Source: Pseudoflavonifractor sp. MSJ-37 (GTDB lineage Bacteria > Bacillota > Clostridia > Oscillospirales > Oscillospiraceae). From it: DNA of 64,000 nucleotides. The stretch lies in the NCBI RefSeq assembly GCF_018917965.1, contig NZ_JAHLPP010000001.1, forward strand, positions 1,160,390-1,224,389. The letters are read 5' to 3'. Numbering within the stretch: position 1 is the stretch's first letter; every line of letters starts with the position of its first letter. Of this stretch, positions 9,193-18,742 are shown piece by piece. A program made the position numbers and the translations under genes. The notes below the pieces were generated by a model, which ran no database searches, was not told where the DNA came from, and saw only the letters and a list, made by a program, of their open reading frames with translations.

Positions 9193-10197
9193 TCAGAATA
9201 TCCTGGTATGGGCCCGCTCCTCGTAGATGTCCATCACCGCCTGGGCCAGACGGGTGACGGAATGGCGGGCATAATTGGAGGTCTCGGAGGCGATCGGGCG
9301 ACTGACCAGTTCCACCCCCAGGGCCTCAACGGCCTCCCGGTCCACCACGATGGGGGCGGCATCCTCCTCCCGGTAGCGCTCCACCAGCCCCGGACGGACC
9401 GGAGCGGAATTGCACAGGCACAGATCCACCAGTCCCGGCGCGGAGTGCTGGAGCAGGGCCGCCACGTGCTCGGAGGCGGTCATGCCCTCGGTCTCCCCGT
9501 CCTGGGTCATGATGTTGCAGATGTACATCTTCAGCGCCCCGGAGCGGCAGACGGCCTCGGTGATGCCGTCCACCAGCAGGTCGGGGATCACGCTGGTATA
9601 GAGGCTCCCCGGCCCCAGCAGGATCAGGTCCGCCCGCCGGATGGCCTCCAGCGCGGCGGGCAGGGCGGCAGGCCGCTCCGGCAGGAGCCGCACGCTCCGG
9701 ATCCGGCAGTCCTGCGCCTTTTTGAATTGGAAGATCTTAGACTCCCCTACCACAGAGGTGCCGTTCTCGAAGGTGGCCTCCAGCTGGATGTCCTCGTTGG
9801 TCACCGGCAGGATCCGGCCCGAGATGGCCAGGACCTCGCTCATCCGGGCCACTGCCTCGTCAAAGGAAGGATAGATCCCGTTGAGGGCCGCCAAGATCAG
9901 GTTGCCGAAGGACTGTCCCGTGAGCCCCCCGGAGCCCTCCGGGAAGCGGTAGCTCAGAAGCTGTTCCATCACCGGCTCGGCATTGGCCAGGGCCTCCATG
10001 CAGTGGCGGATGTCCCCCGGCGGGGGCATCCCCAGGTCCCGGCGGAGGACGCCGGAGCCGCCGCCGTCGTCCGCCACGGTGACGATGGCGGTCAGATCCT
10101 CCGTATGCAGTTTCAGGCCCCGGAGCATGGTGGACAGTCCCGTCCCCCCTCCGATGGCCACGATCTTCGGGCCCCGCCGTCTGGTCGATGCGCTCAT
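9193..10197 (-). CDS. yvcK: Gluconeogenesis factor YvcK/CofD-like protein
   Basis: A 334-residue CofD/YvcK family protein needed for growth on gluconeogenic carbon and for wall-precursor balance; it binds nucleotide-sugars in Bacillus. The N-terminal nucleotide loop reads VAIGGGTGLSTMLRGLK, followed by TAIVTVADDGGGSG, both characteristic. The start at 10197 is chosen because GGGGAGGAC lies 8-14 bases upstream. An earlier GTG at 10233 would overlap rapZ. It forms a tight cluster with rapZ and whiA. Confidence 0.92.
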   Translation of the reverse strand: MSASTRRRGPKIVAIGGGTGLSTMLRGLKLHTEDLTAIVTVADDGGGSGVLRRDLGMPPPGDIRHCMEALANAEPVMEQLLSYRFPEGSGGLTGQSFGNLILAALNGIYPSFDEAVARMSEVLAISGRILPVTNEDIQLEATFENGTSVVGESKIFQFKKAQDCRIRSVRLLPERPAALPAALEAIRRADLILLGPGSLYTSVIPDLLVDGITEAVCRSGALKMYICNIMTQDGETEGMTASEHVAALLQHSAPGLVDLCLCNSAPVRPGLVERYREEDAAPIVVDREAVEALGVELVSRPIASETSNYARHSVTRLAQAVMDIYEERAHTRIF

Positions 10198-10225
10198 GTG
10201 CTGTCCTCCCCATCTGCCGTCCGGC

Positions 10226-11086
10226 TCACGCACGGGTCATGTCCCGGTGGTTCTCGCTGGCAGTGTAGCCCTTCTGGCGGATGAACTCCGCCAGGGCCCG
10301 GGTCATGGCCACGGACCGGTGCTGGCCGCCGGTACAGCCCACGGCGATCACCAGCATGGTCTTGCCCTCCGCCACGTACTGGGGCAGGAGGAAGCTCATC
10401 AGGCTCTCCAGATGGGCCATGAATTCCCGGGTCTGCTGATAATGGAAGATGAAGGAGCGCACCGGTTCATCCAGCCCGGTCTGATGGCGCAGCTCCGCGA
10501 TGTAGTAGGGGTTGGGCAGGAACCGCACGTCGAACACCAGATCGGCCTCGATAGGGATGCCGTACTTGAAGCCGAAGGAGATCACGTTGACGCTCATGGC
10601 GTGGGCCTCCTGCCCATCGCCGAAGAGGCGCAGGACCTCCCCCCGGAGCTTGGCCGTGGTGAGGGCGGTGGTGTCGATCAGGTACTCCGCCCGCTGGCGC
10701 ACCGGCTTGAGGGTCTCCCGCTCCTTCTGGGCGGCCTCGGACAGGGGCTCGCCCTCCCGGGCCAATGGATGCATCCGCCGGGTCTCCTTGTAGCGCTTGA
10801 TGATGGTCTCGGTGCTGGCCTCCACGAAGAGGATCTGATAGGCACAGTCCATGTCCCGCAGGGCATCCAGGCTCTCGAAGAGGTCGTCGAAGGTATGTCC
10901 GCCCCGGATGTCTGTGACCAGGGCCACCCGGTCATATTTGCCGTGGCCGGCCATGCACAGCTCCGCGAATTTGGGGATCAGCGGGGCGGGCATATTGTCC
11001 ACCACATAGAACCCCATGTCCTCCATAAAGGAGGCGACCTTGCTCTTGCCCGCGCCGGACAGACCGGAGATGATGATGAATTCCAT
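10226..11086 (-). CDS. rapZ: RNase adapter/nucleotide-binding protein RapZ (YvcJ)
   Basis: A 286-residue P-loop protein with Walker A GLSGAGKS at residues 8-15 and the C-terminal GCTGGQHRSV signature. In Bacillus the family (YvcJ) binds GTP and influences competence. In E. coli RapZ directs RNase E to GlmZ to control amino-sugar synthesis. It sits downstream of murB and overlaps no gene. Confidence 0.92.
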   Translation of the reverse strand: MEFIIISGLSGAGKSKVASFMEDMGFYVVDNMPAPLIPKFAELCMAGHGKYDRVALVTDIRGGHTFDDLFESLDALRDMDCAYQILFVEASTETIIKRYKETRRMHPLAREGEPLSEAAQKERETLKPVRQRAEYLIDTTALTTAKLRGEVLRLFGDGQEAHAMSVNVISFGFKYGIPIEADLVFDVRFLPNPYYIAELRHQTGLDEPVRSFIFHYQQTREFMAHLESLMSFLLPQYVAEGKTMLVIAVGCTGGQHRSVAMTRALAEFIRQKGYTASENHRDMTRA

Positions 11087-11128
11087 ACGATCCTTCCCTT
11101 TCCTTCTCTGCTCTCTGGAACGTCCCGG

Positions 11129-12043
11129 TCAGATGCCCAGCGTACGGACCTCCAGCTCCAGCTCCACGCCGGTCTCCTGCCGGACCCGGGCCCGGACCTG
11201 ACCGATCAGGGCCAGCATATCGGCGCAGGTGGCGCCGCCCCGGTTGATGAGGAAGCCGCTGTGCTTCTCCGACACCTGAGCCCCGCCCACGGTGAGGCCC
11301 TTCAGGCCGCACTGCTCGATCAGGGCGGCGGCGAAATGGCCCTCCGGCCGCTTGAAGGTGCTGCCCGCGCTGGGATGTTCCAGCGGCTGTTTGGCCTTCC
11401 GCCGGGCGGCCAGGTCCTCCATCCGGGCCCGGATCTGAGCAGGGTCTCCGGTGGCTAGGGCGAACCGGGCAGACAGGAGCATCCGCTCCCCGTCCAGAAA
11501 GGCGCTGTGCCGGTAGGACAGCTCGCATTCCGCCGCCGGCAGGGTCCGGAGTTCCCCCTCCCGGTCCAGCAGGACCACCTCCCGCAGGATCTGGGCGATC
11601 TCACCGCCGTAGGCTCCTGCGTTCATGGTCACGGCTCCGCCCACCGTGCCGGGGATGCCGTGGGCGAACTCCGATCCGGTGAGGCCTCGCTCCAGCGCGA
11701 AGTTGGCCAGCCGGGACAGGAGGGTCCCGCTCCCGGCGGTGATGATGCCGTCCCGCTCCTCCAGCGTACTCAGGCCGTCGAAGGTCTTGATGAGGAAGCC
11801 CTCATAGCCCTCGTCCGCCGCCAGGATATTGGAGCCATTGCCCAAAAAGACCGGCCGGATGTCCAGCGCCCGCGCGGCGCGGACGGCCTGGGCCGCCTCC
11901 TCCGCCGAGCGGGGCAGGGCCATCAGCCGGGCCGGACCGCCGATCCGGAACGAGGTGTGGCGAGCCAGGGGCTCCTGCTCTCTCAGCTCCAGACCGGGGC
12001 AGACGCGGGCCAGTTCTCGGGTCAGTGCGGCGTATCTATCCAT
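11129..12043 (-). CDS. murB: UDP-N-acetylenolpyruvoylglucosamine reductase
   Basis: A 304-residue FAD enzyme that reduces UDP-GlcNAc-enolpyruvate to UDP-MurNAc, the second committed step of peptidoglycan synthesis. Visible motifs are HTSFRIGGPARL at the FAD domain start, GNGSNILAAD, the GIPGTVGGAVTMNAGAYGGE loop, HPSAGSTFKRPEG near the active Ser, and a C-terminal KHSGFLINRGGATC. It is of the Gram-positive MurB length. First gene of the murB-rapZ-yvcK-whiA-dnaE-cls operon; TATAAT lies on the minus strand at 12079-12084, 35 bases upstream. Confidence 0.95.
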   Translation of the reverse strand: MDRYAALTRELARVCPGLELREQEPLARHTSFRIGGPARLMALPRSAEEAAQAVRAARALDIRPVFLGNGSNILAADEGYEGFLIKTFDGLSTLEERDGIITAGSGTLLSRLANFALERGLTGSEFAHGIPGTVGGAVTMNAGAYGGEIAQILREVVLLDREGELRTLPAAECELSYRHSAFLDGERMLLSARFALATGDPAQIRARMEDLAARRKAKQPLEHPSAGSTFKRPEGHFAAALIEQCGLKGLTVGGAQVSEKHSGFLINRGGATCADMLALIGQVRARVRQETGVELELEVRTLGI

Positions 12044-12141
12044 GGAAGGTCCTCCAAGCTCTCATACTATGACATTTTATTATACCAGCTCCGGCCGAAA
12101 AATAGAAGAGGCGGCAGAAACTTCGTCAAGAGAAATAAAAA

Positions 12142-12183
12142 GACGTCCCTCCCGGAGCCGGATGGCTCTCCCAGAGGGGCGTC
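12142..12183 (-). terminator. Terminator of the histidine operon
   Basis: GACGCCCCTC and GAGGGACGTC pair with one mismatch around an inner GGAGAGCC/GGCTCC stem. On the minus strand TTTTTATTT follows. It lies 13 bases after the hisE stop. Confidence 0.75.
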
Positions 12184-12195
12184 CTCTCTTTTTAT

Positions 12196-12528
12196 TCAGG
12201 ACTCGTGGTCCACCTGATGGAACTGCTTCAGGTTGCCGATCTTCTTGCTGCGGCGGTCCAGCTCGTCCAGCACCGCATCCAGCGGGATGCCCTGGTCCAC
12301 CATCATGACCATCAGGTGGTAGATCAGATCGGAGATCTCTCCCACCGTCTCCTCCTGCCTGCCGTTCTTGGCGGCGATGATGGTCTCCGCAGACTCCTCG
12401 CCCACCTTCTTCAGGATCTTGTCCAGGCCCTTCTCGAACAGATAGCAGGTGTAGGACCCCTCCTGAGGCTCGCTCTTCCGGCCCAGGACCACCTGATAAA
12501 GGTCCTGGAGCACATCGTTCTCCCGCAT
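12196..12528 (-). CDS. hisE: Phosphoribosyl-ATP pyrophosphatase
   Basis: A 110-residue MazG-like all-alpha hydrolase catalysing step 2 of histidine synthesis (PR-ATP to PR-AMP). The core LDKILKKVGEESAETIIAAK, with GEISDLIYHLMVMM, carries the EExxE and D metal ligands. The start at 12528 has AAGGAG eight bases before it, overlapping the hisI stop. The earlier GTG at 12537 is less likely. Here HisE and HisI are separate proteins, not fused. Last gene of the operon. Confidence 0.92.
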   Translation of the reverse strand: MRENDVLQDLYQVVLGRKSEPQEGSYTCYLFEKGLDKILKKVGEESAETIIAAKNGRQEETVGEISDLIYHLMVMMVDQGIPLDAVLDELDRRSKKIGNLKQFHQVDHES

Positions 12529-12533
12529 GATGC

Positions 12534-12866
12534 TCACTCCTTCTCATCCATCGGTATCTCGTTGAAAAAACAGCTCCGGGCCCCGGTATGGCAGGTGGGG
12601 CCGTCCGGGCGGCAGAAGTAGAGCAGGGTGTCGGTGTCGCAGTCGGTCACCATCCGCTCCACATGGAGGAAATGTCCGGAGCTCTCCCCCTTGTTCCACA
12701 GCTTTTGACGGCTCCGGCTCCAGAACCAGGCCGTCTTGGTCCTGAGCGTCCGCTCCACCGCCTCCCGGTCGGTGAAGCCCAGCATCAGGATATCCTTGCT
12801 CTCCACGTCCTGCACGATCACAGGGATCAGGTCGGACTTGGTGAAGAGCTGGTCCAAATCGAACAT
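12534..12866 (-). CDS. hisI: Phosphoribosyl-AMP cyclohydrolase
   Basis: A 110-residue zinc enzyme of step 3. Family motifs are IPVIVQDVESKDILMLGF, then WFWSRSRQKLWNKGESSGH, and the metal residues in DCDTDTLLYFC and GPTCHTGARSCFF. The start at 12866 follows GAGGAGGAG. An upstream in-frame codon would overlap hisF. Confidence 0.93.
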   Translation of the reverse strand: MFDLDQLFTKSDLIPVIVQDVESKDILMLGFTDREAVERTLRTKTAWFWSRSRQKLWNKGESSGHFLHVERMVTDCDTDTLLYFCRPDGPTCHTGARSCFFNEIPMDEKE

Positions 12867-12883
12867 CGATCTTCTCCTCCTCA

Positions 12884-13639
12884 TCAGCGGACCGGGATGC
12901 CCCGTCCCCGCAGATAGTCTTTCACCTGAGGCACAGTCAGCTCCCCGAAGTGGAAGAGGGACGCCGCCAGCGCGGCGTCACAGCCGGTCTTTTCAAAGAC
13001 CTCCGCGAAGTGTTCCAGACAGCCGCAGCCGCCGGAGGCGATCACCGGGATGTCCACGGCCTCCACCACTGCCTTGGTCATGGGCAGGTCGAAGCCCGCC
13101 TTGGTGCCGTCGGTGTCCATAGAGGTCAGCAGGATCTCTCCTGCCCCCAGGGCCTGGCCCTGCCGCACCCACTCGATCAGGTCCAGGCCGGTAGGCTTCC
13201 GGCCGCCGGCCACGACCACCTCCCAGCCGCCGTCGCCTCTGGCTTTGGCATCCACCGCCAGCACCACACACTGGGAGCCGAAGCGCTCCGCCGCCCGGGC
13301 GATCAGCTGGGGATCTGCCACCGCCGCCGAGTTCACCGAGATCTTGTCGGCCCCGGCCCGGAGGAGCTGGGTGAAGTCCTCCACAGAGCGGATGCCGCCG
13401 CCCACCGTCAGGGGGACGAACACCTGTCTGGCGGTGCGCTCCACCACGTCAGCCACGGTCTTACGGGCCTCCACCGTAGCGGTGATGTCCAGAAACACCA
13501 CCTCGTCGGCGCCCTGGTCCGAGTAGTACTTGGCCAACTCCACCGGGTCGCCCGCGTCCCGGATGTTCACGAAGTTGACGCCCTTCACCACCCGGCCGTC
13601 CCGCACGTCCAGGCAGGGGATGATCCGTTTCGCTAACAT
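12884..13639 (-). CDS. hisF: Imidazole glycerol phosphate synthase, cyclase subunit
   Basis: A 251-residue TIM barrel that, with HisH, turns PRFAR into imidazole glycerol phosphate and AICAR. The barrel starts at [19 protein letters not shown] with the catalytic Asp in CLDV, the second catalytic Asp in [10 protein letters not shown], and phosphate loops VGGGIRS and ASGGCG. It overlaps hisA by seven bases. Full length. Confidence 0.96.
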   Translation of the reverse strand: MLAKRIIPCLDVRDGRVVKGVNFVNIRDAGDPVELAKYYSDQGADEVVFLDITATVEARKTVADVVERTARQVFVPLTVGGGIRSVEDFTQLLRAGADKISVNSAAVADPQLIARAAERFGSQCVVLAVDAKARGDGGWEVVVAGGRKPTGLDLIEWVRQGQALGAGEILLTSMDTDGTKAGFDLPMTKAVVEAVDIPVIASGGCGCLEHFAEVFEKTGCDAALAASLFHFGELTVPQVKDYLRGRGIPVR

Positions 13640-14355
13640 TGGGGGCCTCCCTCCCGCACTGCGGCGGCCAGGTCCAGGGTCCCCGCATAGTACGCCTTGC
13701 CGATGATGGCACCGTAGAGGCCCATCTCATGGAGCTTCCGGATGTCCTCATTGCTGGACACGCCGCCGGAGGCCGTGATCTGGCCCTTCCACACCTTCTG
13801 GAGGGCGGCCAGGCTCTGGAAGGCCGGACCGGTCAGAGTGCCGTCGGTGTCGATGTCGGTGAAGATGATGGTCTCCACCCCTTCCTCCGCCAGCGTTTTG
13901 GCAAAGTCCAGATAGTCCAGGCCGGAGTCCTGTTCCCAGCCGGCGGTGCGGACCCGCCCGTCCCGGGCGTCCACGCCCACAGCGATCCGGGCGCCGTAGC
14001 GCGCCGCCGCTGCTTTCAAAAAGTCCGGATCGCTGACCGCCGCCGAACCGATCACGGCCCGCCAGACGCCCAGCGCGAACACTGCCTCCAGGTCGGCCAT
14101 GGAACGGATGCCGCCGCCCAGCTCCACCTTCAGGCCGGACTTCTCGGCCACGTCCTTTACGATGGCCCCGTTCCGGCGCATGCCGTCCCGGGCCCCGTCC
14201 AGATCCACCATGTGGATGTGCCGGGCCCCCGCCGCGTAGAACGCGGCGGCGGTGGCCACGGGGTCCTCCGCCACCTGATGGGCCGTGGCGAAATCCCCTT
14301 TATACAGACGGACGACTTTTCCGTCCTTCAAGTCGATGGCAGGAAACAAGATCAT
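13633..14355 (-). CDS. hisA: ProFAR isomerase
   Basis: A 240-residue TIM barrel, HisF paralogue, catalysing the Amadori rearrangement of ProFAR to PRFAR. The catalytic Asp is in [14 protein letters not shown] and the second in [12 protein letters not shown], with phosphate loops ELGGGIRS and ASGGVSS. The start overlaps the hisH stop by four bases. Confidence 0.96.
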   Translation of the reverse strand: MILFPAIDLKDGKVVRLYKGDFATAHQVAEDPVATAAAFYAAGARHIHMVDLDGARDGMRRNGAIVKDVAEKSGLKVELGGGIRSMADLEAVFALGVWRAVIGSAAVSDPDFLKAAAARYGARIAVGVDARDGRVRTAGWEQDSGLDYLDFAKTLAEEGVETIIFTDIDTDGTLTGPAFQSLAALQKVWKGQITASGGVSSNEDIRKLHEMGLYGAIIGKAYYAGTLDLAAAVREGGPQC

Positions 14356-14960
14356 CGGCTCAAACCTCCGAAATTCTTCAAGATCTGCAGGCCGGCCTCA
14401 CCGCTCTTCTCCGGGTGGAACTGACAGCCGAACACGTTCCCGTTCTGGACCGCCGCCACCACCGGGCCGCCGTAGTCGGTGTAGGCCGCCACCTGGGCGG
14501 GGTCCCCGCTGACACCGCAGAAGGAGTGGACGAAGTACACGCAGGTGCCCTCCTCCAGCCCCGCGAACAGGGGCGAGGGGTTCGGAAAGCGCAGGCTGTT
14601 CCAGCCGATGTGGGGGAGCTTATAGGGGGTCTCGATCCGCCGGACGGACCCGGCGACCAGCCCCAGCCCCTCACAGGGCCGGACCTCCTCCCCCCGCTGG
14701 AAGAGGAGCTGCATCCCCAGACAGATGCCCAGGATCGGTTTGCGCTCAGCCTGCTCCAGCACCACCCGTTCCAGACCGGCGGCCCGCAGGCGCTCCGCCG
14801 CGTCGGGGAAGGCCCCCACGCCGGGGAGGATGATGGAATCGGCCCGCTCCAGCTCCGCCGGATCGCCGGTGATCCGGGTGGCCAGCCCCAGATAGTCCAT
14901 GGCGTTGGTGACGCTCTTCAGATTGCCCACGCCGTAATCCACGACTGCCGTATAGCCCAT
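14352..14960 (-). CDS. hisH: Imidazole glycerol phosphate synthase, glutaminase subunit
   Basis: A 202-residue class I glutamine amidotransferase supplying ammonia to HisF. The nucleophile Cys is in KPILGICLGMQLLF and the catalytic His/Glu in FGCQFHPEKSG. The ATG at 14960 overlaps the hisB TGA (TGATG), implying coupled translation. The N-terminus VVDYGVGNLKSV is typical. Confidence 0.95.
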   Translation of the reverse strand: MGYTAVVDYGVGNLKSVTNAMDYLGLATRITGDPAELERADSIILPGVGAFPDAAERLRAAGLERVVLEQAERKPILGICLGMQLLFQRGEEVRPCEGLGLVAGSVRRIETPYKLPHIGWNSLRFPNPSPLFAGLEEGTCVYFVHSFCGVSGDPAQVAAYTDYGGPVVAAVQNGNVFGCQFHPEKSGEAGLQILKNFGGLSR

Positions 14961-15535
14961 CACAGTACCCCCTTGGTGGAGACCACCCCGCCGCCTTCGA
15001 TCTTCACGGCGTCCTTCAGGGCCAGGCCGAGGGACTTGAACAATCCCTCGGTGATGTGGTGGGCGTTGTCCCCGTAGGGGCATTTCTGGTGGAGAGTCAG
15101 GCCGGCGTTCACCGCCAGGGCCCGCATGAACTCCACCGTCAGGCAGGCGTCATAGTCCCCGATCATGGGCTGGGGCATGGGGGCGTCGAACACCAGGAAG
15201 GGCCGGTTGGAGCAGTCCAGCGCCGTGAAGCACAGGGCCTCGTCCATAGGCACATAGGCCGAGCCGAAGCGGCGGATGCCCTTCTTGTCGCCCAGGGCCT
15301 CGCGAACGGCCTGTCCCAAAACGATGCCGGTGTCCTCCACCGTATGGTGGCCGTCCACATAGAGGTCGCCGGTCACCTTCAGCTCCAGGCCGAACCGGGC
15401 GTAGAAGGCGAAGGCGGTCAGCATATGGTCGAAGAACCCGATCCCGGTGGACACCGCGACCGGTCCCCCGTCCAGGGACAGCTTCAGGGAGATGTCGGTC
15501 TCCTTGGTGGTCCTCGTCAGTTCCGCAGTACGCAT
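14960..15535 (-). CDS. hisB: Imidazoleglycerol-phosphate dehydratase
   Basis: A 191-residue manganese enzyme of step 7. Metal motifs are FFDHMLTAFA, then DGHHTVEDTGIVLG, the second HHxxE-type site KCPYGDNAHHITEGLFK, and ALDCSNRPF. Monofunctional, with no fused phosphatase domain. ATG 15535 has AAAGGAG upstream and is preferred to the one at 15562. Confidence 0.95.
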   Translation of the reverse strand: MRTAELTRTTKETDISLKLSLDGGPVAVSTGIGFFDHMLTAFAFYARFGLELKVTGDLYVDGHHTVEDTGIVLGQAVREALGDKKGIRRFGSAYVPMDEALCFTALDCSNRPFLVFDAPMPQPMIGDYDACLTVEFMRALAVNAGLTLHQKCPYGDNAHHITEGLFKSLGLALKDAVKIEGGGVVSTKGVL

Positions 15536-15569
15536 GGGAGCGTCTCCTTTCTCTCGTCGCATCCCGGGA

Positions 15570-16844
15570 TCACTCGAAGCGGACCCGGATGGAGTTGGCG
15601 TGGGCGGTGAGCTTCTCGGTCTCGGCCAGCGCCACGATTTCCTTCTGGATGGGGGCCAGGGTGTCCCGGCTGTACTCGATCACGCTCATGGTCTTGAGGA
15701 AGCTGTCCACGCTCAGGGGGGAGAAGAAGCGGGCGGTGCCGCTGGTGGGCAGGACATGGTCCGGACCCGCCAGATAGTCGCCCAGAGGCTCCGGGGACCA
15801 GGCCCCCAGGAACACGGCGCCCGCATTGCGGATCTTGGGCAGGAGGGCCCGGGGGGCCTCCGTCACGATCTCCAGATGCTCGGGGGCGATCTCATTGGCC
15901 AGAGCCGCCGCCTCGTCTAGGTCCCGGCAGACGATGGCACAGCCGAAGTCCCGGACAGACTGCTCCATGATCTCCGAGCGGCTGAGATAGCCGGTCTGGC
16001 GGACCATCTCGGCGTCCACGGCCCAGGCCAGCTCCGCACTGGTGGTCAGCAGGACGGCGGAGGCCAGCTTGTCATGTTCGGCCTGGCTCAGCAGGTCGGC
16101 GGCGATGAACTTGGGATCGGCGGAGCCGTCGGCGATCACCAGCACCTCGGAGGGGCCGGCCACCATATCGATGTCCAGCGAACCGTAGGCCATCCGCTTG
16201 GCGGCGGCCACGAAGGCGTTTCCAGGGCCCACCAGCTTGTCCACCTTGGGGATGAAGCCGGCGCCGTAGGTCAGGGCGGCCACTGCCTGAGCGCCGCCCA
16301 CGGCGATGCACCGGTCCACGCCGGCGATCTTGGCGGCCGCCAGCACGGCATCGTTCAGGTTCTCCGTGGGAGGCGTCACCATGACGATCTCCTCCACCCC
16401 GGCCACCTTGGCGGGGACGACGTTCATCAGCACACTGCTGGGATAGGCCGCCGTGCCGCCGGGGACATACACGCCCACCCGGGTCAGGCCCCGGACCACC
16501 CGGCCCACGGTGCCCCCGTCGGGGGAGGTCCACTCGGCGCTCTTCGCCAGGAGCTTCTCATTGTAGTCCCGGATGTTGTCCGCCGCATGCTCCAGCGCCC
16601 GGATCAGCTCCCTAGGACAGGAGGCGTAGGCCTTGTCCAAAGTCTCTCTGGAGATCTCATAGGGGGCGGTCTTGTCGAAACGGAGGGAGTACTCCTCCAC
16701 CGCCTCCAGACCGCGGGCTTTCACGTCCTCCATGACGGCGGCGACCGCCTTCTCGATATCCGAATTCTTCGCCGCGGCCCGGGCCCGCATGGAGGCGATG
16801 ACCTTCTGCTCACCGGTGCCGTCCGCGTTCACGATCTGTATCAT
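15570..16844 (-). CDS. hisD: Histidinol dehydrogenase
   Basis: A 424-residue zinc/NAD enzyme of the last two oxidation steps. Signature stretches are VGVYVPGGTAAYPSSVLM, then VDKLVGPGNAFVAAAKR, AGPSEVLVIAD, LLSQAEHD and the C-terminal HANSIRVR. Overlaps hisG by four bases. Confidence 0.96.
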   Translation of the reverse strand: MIQIVNADGTGEQKVIASMRARAAAKNSDIEKAVAAVMEDVKARGLEAVEEYSLRFDKTAPYEISRETLDKAYASCPRELIRALEHAADNIRDYNEKLLAKSAEWTSPDGGTVGRVVRGLTRVGVYVPGGTAAYPSSVLMNVVPAKVAGVEEIVMVTPPTENLNDAVLAAAKIAGVDRCIAVGGAQAVAALTYGAGFIPKVDKLVGPGNAFVAAAKRMAYGSLDIDMVAGPSEVLVIADGSADPKFIAADLLSQAEHDKLASAVLLTTSAELAWAVDAEMVRQTGYLSRSEIMEQSVRDFGCAIVCRDLDEAAALANEIAPEHLEIVTEAPRALLPKIRNAGAVFLGAWSPEPLGDYLAGPDHVLPTSGTARFFSPLSVDSFLKTMSVIEYSRDTLAPIQKEIVALAETEKLTAHANSIRVRFE

Positions 16845-17491
16845 GCCTGTTCCCTCCGCTTTGCGAGTTCGGCCTCACAGCGGCCGATGAAGTCCTCGAT
16901 CTGAGCTTTGTGGAGCTTCATGCTGGCGGTGTTCACGATCAGCCTGGCGCTGACCTGGGCCACGTCCTCGATGGGGACCAGTCCGTTCTCCCGCAGGGTG
17001 ACGCCGGTCTCCACGATGTCCACGATGCCGTCTGCCAGATCCAGGATAGGAGCCAGCTCCACCGAGCCCTCGATCTTGATGATATCCACGTCCATGCCCT
17101 TCTTCTCGAAGAAGGCACGGGTCACATTGGGGTATTTGGAGGCCACCCGCCGGGTCTTATAGGTCCCGTAGAAGTCGCTCCCCTTCTTCACGGCCAGGGC
17201 GAAGCGGCATTTGCCGAAGCCCAGGTCCAGCACCTCGTAGAAGGACTTGCCGTGCTCCAGGATAGTGTCCTTGCCCACGATGCCCAGATCGCACACGCCG
17301 TGCTCCACATAGGTGATCACATCGGGAGCCTTGGCCAGCACGGCCTCCAGCGGGTAGTTCGGCACCTTGTGGATGAGCCGGCGGCCCGGGTCCTTGATGG
17401 GGGAGCAGTCCAGCCCCATGGCCTCGAACAGCTCCACGCTCTTGTCCTGGAGACGCCCCTTCGTCAGGGCGATCCGCAGATCCTGGCTCAT
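16841..17491 (-). CDS. hisG: ATP phosphoribosyltransferase, short form
   Basis: A 216-residue short-form HisG catalysing the first committed step. It has RIALTKGRLQDKSVELF and the PRPP loop in DGIVDIVETGVTLRENGL. The C-terminal regulatory ACT-like domain is absent, so activity depends on the HisZ partner encoded immediately upstream, a pairing known from short HisG proteins. Overlaps hisZ by four bases. Confidence 0.95.
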   Translation of the reverse strand: MSQDLRIALTKGRLQDKSVELFEAMGLDCSPIKDPGRRLIHKVPNYPLEAVLAKAPDVITYVEHGVCDLGIVGKDTILEHGKSFYEVLDLGFGKCRFALAVKKGSDFYGTYKTRRVASKYPNVTRAFFEKKGMDVDIIKIEGSVELAPILDLADGIVDIVETGVTLRENGLVPIEDVAQVSARLIVNTASMKLHKAQIEDFIGRCEAELAKRREQA

Positions 17492-18657
17492 ACCTCCACC
17501 GTCCTTTCTCCGTCAGGGTCCAGCACCAGCACCCGGCCGGCGCCCTTCCTTCGGGCCAGCGCCAGCGTCTCCTCCAGTGTCTCGCAGGGAGAGAGCTCGC
17601 AGGTCCCGGCGGCCCGGCCATCCACGGCGGTCAAGGCCCGGTCCAGCTCGCTCTCTGCGAAGTGGATCAGGGTGCCCACCCTGGGTGCCTCGGTGCCGGG
17701 GCGGCAGGCCGCCACCGCGTCCACGTCCACGGCGAAGCCGGTGGCCGGGGCGCTCCGGCCGAAGGAGGCCACCAGGCTGTCATACCGGCCGCCGGAGAGG
17801 ACCGCGTCGCCCGCGCCCTCCACATAGCCCCGGAACACCACGCCGGTGTAGTAGTCGATCTGATGCACCAGTCCCAGGTCGAAGCGCAGGTACTTGCCGT
17901 AGCCCGCGCCGCACAGAGCCTCGTAGAGCTCCCGCAGATAGGCGATGGCCTCGTTCTCCCCGGCCAGAGCCTCGGCCTCATCCAGGACCTCCGCCCCGCC
18001 GAAGAGCCGGGAGAGCCGCAGGAGGGCCGCTGTGGCAGGCCGGTCCTGATAGGGCTCCAGGAAGTCGCCCAGCGCGGCGAAATTCTTGCCCTCGATCAGG
18101 CTCCGGAGCTCTTCCACCTGATCCTCCTCCAGATCCATCCGGTCCGCCAGAGAGCGGAAGAACCCGGCGTGGCCCAGCTCGATGTGGAACCGTGCCAGTC
18201 CACAGGAACGCAGGGCATCTACCGCCATGGCGACGATCTCCAGATCGGCCTTCTTCCCTGCCGCGCCGATCAGCTCCACGCCGCACTGGGCGATCTCACT
18301 GCTGCCGCCCCGGTGCTGGTCGCCGGAGCGGAACACGGTCTCAGCGTAGTAGAGGCGCTGGGGCAGGGGCAGGGTCTTGAGCTTGGTGGCCGCCACCCGG
18401 GCGATGGGGGCGGTACAGTCGGGCCGCATGACCATGATTTTGCCGCTCCGGTCGATGATCTTGAGCATGGACTCCTGGGGAAGCGGGCTGCCGGAGCGGA
18501 GGAACAGGTCGTAGAACTCCACCTCCGGCGTGGAGACCTCCGCGTAGCCTCTCCGGTAGAAGAGGTCGGTCAAAGCCGTCTGGGTGCTCCGGCGGTCCCG
18601 GCACTCGGCGAAGAGCCGGTCCCGGGTCCCCTCGGGGGTGTTGATGGTATATGTCAT
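17488..18657 (-). CDS. hisZ: ATP phosphoribosyltransferase regulatory subunit
   Basis: A 389-residue HisRS paralogue that binds HisG and carries its histidine feedback site. Class II synthetase-like motifs remain (EVSTPEVEFYDLFLRSG, MVMRPDCTAPIARVA, LYYAETVFRSGDQ), while the anticodon-binding region of a true HisRS is not evident. Its position as first gene of a his operon next to short hisG supports HisZ over HisS. Confidence 0.92.
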   Translation of the reverse strand: MTYTINTPEGTRDRLFAECRDRRSTQTALTDLFYRRGYAEVSTPEVEFYDLFLRSGSPLPQESMLKIIDRSGKIMVMRPDCTAPIARVAATKLKTLPLPQRLYYAETVFRSGDQHRGGSSEIAQCGVELIGAAGKKADLEIVAMAVDALRSCGLARFHIELGHAGFFRSLADRMDLEEDQVEELRSLIEGKNFAALGDFLEPYQDRPATAALLRLSRLFGGAEVLDEAEALAGENEAIAYLRELYEALCGAGYGKYLRFDLGLVHQIDYYTGVVFRGYVEGAGDAVLSGGRYDSLVASFGRSAPATGFAVDVDAVAACRPGTEAPRVGTLIHFAESELDRALTAVDGRAAGTCELSPCETLEETLALARRKGAGRVLVLDPDGERTVEV

Positions 18658-18693
18658 CGGGCGTCGCCCCTTTCTTCATCGCTTTACCACGCT

Positions 18694-18722
18694 AATATAC
18701 TATACTATCACGTGATCGTCAA
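18694..18722 (-). promoter_or_regulatory. Promoter of the histidine operon
   Basis: On the minus strand TTGACG (18717-18722) and TATATT (18694-18699) are 17 bases apart. The spacer contains the dyad ATCACGTGAT at 18707-18716, a possible regulator site. No T-box or His-rich leader peptide is visible in the 36-base leader. Confidence 0.7.
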
Positions 18723-18742
18723 GGGCTTTCTGCGGGCCCGGA

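Noticed and set aside
17488..18657. hisZ as histidyl-tRNA synthetase
   Set aside because: It is paired with a short hisG and lacks an evident anticodon-binding domain; operon position fits HisZ.
18658..18742. T-box or leader-peptide control of the histidine operon
   Set aside because: The leader is only about 36 bases, with no T-box sequence and no run of His codons.
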